Assembly: GCA_034437535.1 (NCBI GenBank)
Contig: DAOTTZ010000073.1
Location: 9,427-73,426, forward strand
Reading direction: 5' to 3'
DNA length: 64,000 nucleotides
DNA from: J038 sp034437535
GTDB lineage: Bacteria; Chloroflexota; Anaerolineae; Aggregatilineales; Phototrophicaceae
Within the stretch, counting starts at the first letter, position 1, and each line of letters opens with the position of its first letter. A program made the position numbers and the translations under genes. Shown piece after piece: positions 60,445 through 64,000 of the stretch. Below the pieces are notes generated by a model. It searched no databases. It was not told the DNA's origin and saw only the letters and a program-made list of their open reading frames with translations.

Positions 60445-60816
60445 TTGGGTAAGTCACGGACTGAACAATTAGTAGAGCGTCTACGCGATTTACAATCAAG
60501 CTCTGGCGATGTCGAAGCCGCCGCGATTGTCAGCGTAGACGGCTTGAGCATGGCCTCATCGCTCCCGGCAGATATTGAAGAAGACCGCGTTTCCGCCATG
60601 TCTGCCGCCATGTTGTCGCTCGGTGAGCGTATCTCCGGCGAATTAGGCCGGGGGGAGCTAGAGCAGGTCATGGTCAAAGGGGAAAACGGCTACGTGATCT
60701 TGACGGCTGTTGGTGAAGAAGCAGTGTTGACCGTCTTGGCCCGCAAAGATGCCAAATTAGGCCTGATCTTCCTGGATGTAAACCGTACAGTGGATGATCT
60801 GTCGTCCTTAGTCTAG
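60445..60816 (+). CDS. Roadblock/LC7-domain protein
   Basis: 123 residues from TTG 60445 (GAGGAG upstream). Roadblock/LC7 fold: KSRTEQLVERLRDLQSSSGD, VEAAAIVSVDGLSMASSLPA, ISGELGRGELEQVMVKGENG, YVILTAVGEEAVLTVLARKD, LGLIFLDVNRTVDDLSSLV. Members act as GTPase-activating or scaffolding partners of small Ras-like GTPases (MglB with MglA), but no GTPase gene is in the operon. It leads an operon with a V4R-like protein (10 bases later) and a receiver protein, suggesting signalling or cell-polarity control. Confidence 0.88.
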   Translation: MGKSRTEQLVERLRDLQSSSGDVEAAAIVSVDGLSMASSLPADIEEDRVSAMSAAMLSLGERISGELGRGELEQVMVKGENGYVILTAVGEEAVLTVLARKDAKLGLIFLDVNRTVDDLSSLV

Positions 60817-60826
60817 TGAGGCTGAT

Positions 60827-61465
60827 GTGGCGTTGGAACCCAGTGGGCTATATTATCCGAATCGCTTCGCACGCATCATGCTCCAGGCGATGGAGGATGT
60901 GATGGGCCTGCACGGCTTAAACACGGTGTTGAGTCTTTCCAATTTGGAAGCCTTGATCGACCAACCATCGCCCAACGACATGAACCGCGCCTTTGATTTC
61001 GCCGCCATCGCCGCCATGAGCCATACCCTGGAAGAAGTCTATGGGCCGCGTGGTGGGCGTGGCATCGCGCTACGCATCGGGCGGGCCATGCTCGACCAGG
61101 GCTTCAAACGCTTCGGCGCGTTGGCTGGCATGGCGCATCCCGCGTTTCAAAAACTCTCTATGACCAAACGCACCCGGCATGGCCTGGTCGCGCTGGCCGC
61201 AGTCTTCACGCGCTTTAGCGACCAACAGACCACCCTCAACGAAACCGCCGACCATTTCATCGTCACCGTCAACCCCGCCCCCATGACCTGGGGGCGCAAC
61301 CTGGATCAACCCGCCAATCATATGCTGACCGGCATCATCCAGGAGACCCTGCGCTGGGCGACACAGGGGTATGAATTTCATGTACAGGAACAACCGCCCA
61401 ATTCCGACGACTCAACCGTGTTTCATGTGAACAACAGTCCGATAGGGGGTGTGAGCTTTGGATAA
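60827..61465 (+). CDS. V4R-like/H-NOX-associated-type helical protein
   Basis: 212 residues, start GTG 60827. No catalytic motif is visible. The pattern of an N-terminal helix (YPNRFARIMLQAMEDVMGLH), a conserved middle (YGPRGGRGIALRIGRAMLDQ) and a C-terminal beta part (HFIVTVNPAPMTWGR, MLTGIIQETLRWATQGYEFH) recalls the 4-vinyl-reductase (V4R) small-molecule-binding fold found next to Roadblock proteins, but I cannot confirm it. It ends 8 bases inside the start of the receiver gene. The likely role is ligand sensing in the same pathway. Confidence 0.55.
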   Translation: MALEPSGLYYPNRFARIMLQAMEDVMGLHGLNTVLSLSNLEALIDQPSPNDMNRAFDFAAIAAMSHTLEEVYGPRGGRGIALRIGRAMLDQGFKRFGALAGMAHPAFQKLSMTKRTRHGLVALAAVFTRFSDQQTTLNETADHFIVTVNPAPMTWGRNLDQPANHMLTGIIQETLRWATQGYEFHVQEQPPNSDDSTVFHVNNSPIGGVSFG

Positions 61466-62312
61466 GCCGCAAATTCTCATCGTCGAAGATGACCTTGATC
61501 TTTCCGAAATGTTGACCGCGTACTTCCGCGTGCAAAATTACGACGTCCTCACCGCCGCCTGGGGCGAAGAAGCCCTGGCCCTCAGCCGGGAACACGACGT
61601 CGATCTGTTCGTGTTAGATATCCGCCTGCCCGATATTGACGGCTACGAAGTCTGCCGTCAGCTTCGCACCCAGCGCAAAACCCAGGATACACCTATCATC
61701 TTCCTGACCGAAAAGCGCGACCGGGTGGATAAGTTACAAGGGCTGGAACTAGGCGTGGTGGATTACATCACCAAGCCGTTCGACATCCAGGAGCTACGGC
61801 TTCGCATCCGCAACGCCATCAGCCGGGTAAGCCGTCAGACGCTGGTCAACCCGGTGACCGACCTGCCCGAAGGCGATATGGTCGATGAACGCCTGAATAT
61901 GCTGGTCAACGAAGACAAAAGCTGGACGGCCCTGCAAATCAGCATCAACACCCTGGGCAAGTTCCGGGAGTTATACGGCTTTGTGGCGGCAGATGACGTC
62001 CTGCGGGCCGTCACCTTGATGATCCGCAATGCGGTGCGCGAACACGGCACCAGCGACGATTACATCGGTCATCTCGGCCCGGAAGACTTCATCATCGTGA
62101 CGCAAAGCGACAACGTAGAGCCGATCCGCGAGCGCATCCAACGCCGCGTAGAGCAATCCCGCGAGTACTTCTACCCGCTGAAAGACCGGGATAAAGCCCG
62201 CGAAGCGATGGAAGCCAATTACCTGCAATTGCGGACGGCCATCGCCACGCGAAGCGACTCAATCGACAATGCCGAAGCCTTACGTGCGATCCTGGGTGAT
62301 CGTTTGGGATAG
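61458..62312 (+). CDS. Response regulator with degenerate GGDEF-like output domain
   Basis: 284 residues from TTG 61458 (AGGGGG upstream). Receiver at 1-120: LIVEDDLDLSE, phospho-acceptor Asp54 in LFVLDIRLPDIDGYE, Thr in IFLTEKRD, Lys in YITKPFD. Output domain at ~135-284 follows the GGDEF layout (LVNPVTDLPEGDMVDERLN, ALQISINTLGKFRELYGFVA, ADDVLRAVTLMIRN), but the GG(D/E)EF signature is replaced by HLGPEDFII, so cyclic-di-GMP synthesis is unlikely. It may bind nucleotide or serve as an interaction domain. Last gene of the Roadblock operon, overlapping the V4R-like gene by 8 bases. Confidence 0.85.
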   Translation: MDKPQILIVEDDLDLSEMLTAYFRVQNYDVLTAAWGEEALALSREHDVDLFVLDIRLPDIDGYEVCRQLRTQRKTQDTPIIFLTEKRDRVDKLQGLELGVVDYITKPFDIQELRLRIRNAISRVSRQTLVNPVTDLPEGDMVDERLNMLVNEDKSWTALQISINTLGKFRELYGFVAADDVLRAVTLMIRNAVREHGTSDDYIGHLGPEDFIIVTQSDNVEPIRERIQRRVEQSREYFYPLKDRDKAREAMEANYLQLRTAIATRSDSIDNAEALRAILGDRLG

Positions 62313-62389
62313 ATTTCACTAACCCTGTGGTATGCCGCCGTCCGTTATGATGGGGATGCGTTAATTGTTTATCGTTAGGATTCCCCATC

Positions 62390-63721
62390 ATGCGTTTTTT
62401 CTATCTCTTGTTGCTCGCGCTCTTGCTGGCCCTGCACACGACCCCGGCCCAGGCCGCAGACGATGACCGGCTCGACCATCCCTTTGTAACGATGCTCGAC
62501 CAGATCCCCGCGACTGGCGCATTTTCACCGATTATCACCTATGGTGATTACCGCGCCGCAGAACAAGCCCGCGTGCGCCAACTCAGCCCGTCGACCTATG
62601 CCGAGTATGCCGCGCTGGATAGCTTCGACACCTCGTTCTGGTTGTGGACATATAGCCGCATCGCTTACCTTAAGTTCGATACCAGCTTACACTTCAGCCG
62701 CACCGCCCCGCTGATGGGCACGACCGTTGGTTATGATTGGTTCGACATCGACCGCATCATGACGTATGGCCTCTACCCGGATAACGGCATCTTACTCGGC
62801 GGGGAATTCGACCCGGACGCCATCGCCCAGGCCCATACCACACTCAATTATGCCCCATCACAGATTAATGGCATCCCGGCCTGGTGTAGCCCCAACGGAT
62901 GCGAAGACGGCGGGCGGGTGAACCTGTCGAATGCCTTTAACGGCACCTTGTTTGGCAGTCGTTATGGCCGCTACCAGACGTTCCTCACACCGCCGGGGTA
63001 CCTGGCGAGTGCCAGTGAGTACAGCATCCTGGAAGAAACCGCCGCCACTATAGCCGGCGAACAACCCTCTCTGCTAGATGCACCGGCTTATCGTGCGCTG
63101 GTCGCCGCCCTGTTCGACCCGACGCGCTACAACGGGCCATTCGTCCAGGCGCAGATTTACCCGGCAGAGAGCATCTATGCCGACATCGACCTGACACAGT
63201 TCGACGATGCCGAAAGCTACCTGGAAGCCCTACGCACCCGCGCCGTCTCGATTTACTTCCGCCCGCGCCAACAGTGGCAGATGTTCCCGTATGGCTTCTT
63301 ACCGGCATATGACCTGCTGGCCTTCGCCGACCGGCAAGAAGGCGACGATCAAGTCGCGTTGATCGCGGCGGTCTACCGTGACCGGGCCGATGCCGAAACC
63401 GCCCGCGACGAACTCCATCAGCGGGTTATCACCTACGCCAACGAAGACCTGACCAATCAAGTCCGCCCATTTTTAGATCAGTTCGACTCCAAGATCATCC
63501 CGCCGCGCTTATTCCAGGCTGATGACGGGTACACCGTGCTGATAATCGAAGTGCAATACCCGCGTGTACAGGAAGACGAGGTGTTCTTCCGCCCGGTGAA
63601 TACCCAGGCGATGCAACCCGCCATCCTGTATCAATTCTGGTTGCGCGGTATGGAATTTAACAGCTTTTACCCGGCCTGGAACATCCAACTGCCGGAATGG
63701 TACTTCGAGACCGAATGGTAG
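62390..63721 (+). CDS. Secreted protein of unknown function
   Basis: 443 residues with signal peptide (RFFYLLLLALLLALHTTPAQA). The mature part is mixed alpha/beta, Tyr/Phe/Trp-rich: SFDTSFWLWTYSRIAYLKFD, VGYDWFDIDRIMTYGLYPDN, INGIPAWCSPNGCEDGGRVN (a likely disulfide loop CSPNGC), EYSILEETAATIAGEQPSLL. A C-terminal half has QMFPYGFLPAYDLLAFADRQ and ends with PAWNIQLPEWYFETEW. No family recognised. A TATGAT at ~62346-62351 may be its -10. Confidence 0.65.
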   Translation: MRFFYLLLLALLLALHTTPAQAADDDRLDHPFVTMLDQIPATGAFSPIITYGDYRAAEQARVRQLSPSTYAEYAALDSFDTSFWLWTYSRIAYLKFDTSLHFSRTAPLMGTTVGYDWFDIDRIMTYGLYPDNGILLGGEFDPDAIAQAHTTLNYAPSQINGIPAWCSPNGCEDGGRVNLSNAFNGTLFGSRYGRYQTFLTPPGYLASASEYSILEETAATIAGEQPSLLDAPAYRALVAALFDPTRYNGPFVQAQIYPAESIYADIDLTQFDDAESYLEALRTRAVSIYFRPRQQWQMFPYGFLPAYDLLAFADRQEGDDQVALIAAVYRDRADAETARDELHQRVITYANEDLTNQVRPFLDQFDSKIIPPRLFQADDGYTVLIIEVQYPRVQEDEVFFRPVNTQAMQPAILYQFWLRGMEFNSFYPAWNIQLPEWYFETEW

Positions 63722-63779
63722 GGTGATCGCCTCAAATCTCAAATCTCGGATGACCACAGCAGATAGGTCATGGTAGGCC

Positions 63780-63863
63780 TGTAGGGGCCGTCCAGCGTGA
63801 CGGCCCGTGTTTTCTAGGCGGACTGGTCCGCCCCTACACAGACGCTACTTGTGAACCGTTCTG
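63780..63863. repeat. Second copy of the TGTAGGGG dispersed repeat
   Basis: TGTAGGGG (63780-63787) and CCCCTACA (63831-63838) bound a ~59-base GC-rich core. The flank CCGCCCCTACACAGACGCTACTTGTGAACCGTTCTG (read in two parts, 63828-63863) is the reverse complement of the 41136-41169 flank with small changes. Non-coding, and part of the same MITE-like family. Confidence 0.75.
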
Positions 63864-63916
63864 ATCTAAACCAAATTTTGAAGCCATTGGTAACTACTCA
63901 GGGATGCCGTTCATTG

Positions 63917-63988
63917 GCCCTCACCCCCGCAACCTTTGGTTGCCGCCCCCTCTCCCGACCGCCACTGCGCGGCTAGGAGAGGGGGAAA
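63917..63988. repeat. Structured GC-rich repeat with CCCCCTCTCC/GGAGAGGGGG arms
   Basis: A hairpin GCAACC-TTT-GGTTGC (63929-63943) is followed by the perfect 10-base inverted pair CCCCCTCTCC (63946-63955) / GGAGAGGGGG (63976-63985) around a small GC-rich stem. This looks like a common intergenic dispersed repeat of such genomes. No gene was found between 63722 and the window end. Confidence 0.65.
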
Positions 63989-64000
63989 GAAGCTGATATT

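Noticed and set aside
61590..62312. Active diguanylate cyclase
   Set aside because: The GG(D/E)EF signature is replaced by GPEDF, so catalysis is not supported.
1..64000. CRISPR array, tRNA or rRNA genes
   Set aside because: No regularly spaced direct repeats, cloverleaf candidates or rRNA signatures were noticed when reading the intergenic stretches.

Overview
The window reads as chromosome of a high-GC, probably monoderm bacterium, most likely a member of the Chloroflexota (Anaerolineae-like). This placement is inferred from gene content and style, not from a marker tree: many TIR-domain proteins, very large secreted clostripain-type proteases, ScyD-like and sorbosone-dehydrogenase-like secreted proteins, stand-alone receiver proteins, and a short dispersed repeat bounded by TGTAGGGG/CCCCTACA. 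Most genes have readable Shine-Dalgarno sites, and TTG is a frequent start codon (rplJ, ftsH, and the genes at 44341, 51523, 60445 and 61458). No tRNA, rRNA, CRISPR array, transposase or integrase was found.

Layout. 1-1266: end of a GDP-mannose 4,6-dehydratase and a HAD phosphatase. 1269-7653: a TIR protein, then a minus-strand signalling operon (BMP-type binding protein, Cache-HAMP-GAF histidine kinase, three receiver-only proteins). 7754-14590: two tandem ArnT/PMT-like membrane glycosyltransferases, a flavin disulfide reductase-like enzyme and a pentapeptide-repeat protein. 14609-24046: two giant secreted C11 peptidases and a small secreted protein. 24325-26693: two convergent TIR genes, one fused to a DarT-like ADP-ribosyltransferase domain. 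26797-28074: promoter, L10 leader, rplJ-rplL and terminator. 28096-33591: receiver protein, MacB/FtsX-type permease and a secreted beta-propeller/TPR protein. 33644-35715: a TIR-macro-domain fusion divergent from a Nudix hydrolase of ADP-ribose pyrophosphatase type. 35818-39223: CNNM/CorC-type membrane protein and FtsH. 39608-47115: secreted or anchored proteins, a double-TIR protein, a DedA protein and a gene broken by an in-frame stop. 47275-52866: a PAS histidine kinase, a secreted protein overlapping a PP2C-like phosphatase, and a sorbosone-dehydrogenase-like lipoprotein. 52874-54610: a lone fusion of HK97 prohead protease and major capsid protein. 54776-60251: crtI, uppS, frr, rlmB, cysS. 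60369-63721: a promoter with an overlapping operator-like dyad, a Roadblock/V4R-like/receiver operon and a secreted protein. 63780-64000: dispersed repeats.

How the parts may work together. The strongest theme is NAD+/ADP-ribose biology. Five TIR proteins lie within 41 kb, each keeping the glutamate expected in NADase TIRs and each with a different C-terminal module. Two of those modules are the toxin-type (DarT) and antitoxin-type (macro) halves of the DarTG logic, here each fused to its own TIR, and a Nudix enzyme of the ADP-ribose-cleaving type sits beside the macro fusion. I read this as a candidate dispersed TIR/ADP-ribose defence or stress-signalling set; this is inference from sequence only. 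The lone HK97 protease-capsid fusion between housekeeping genes is the second candidate for an undescribed system.
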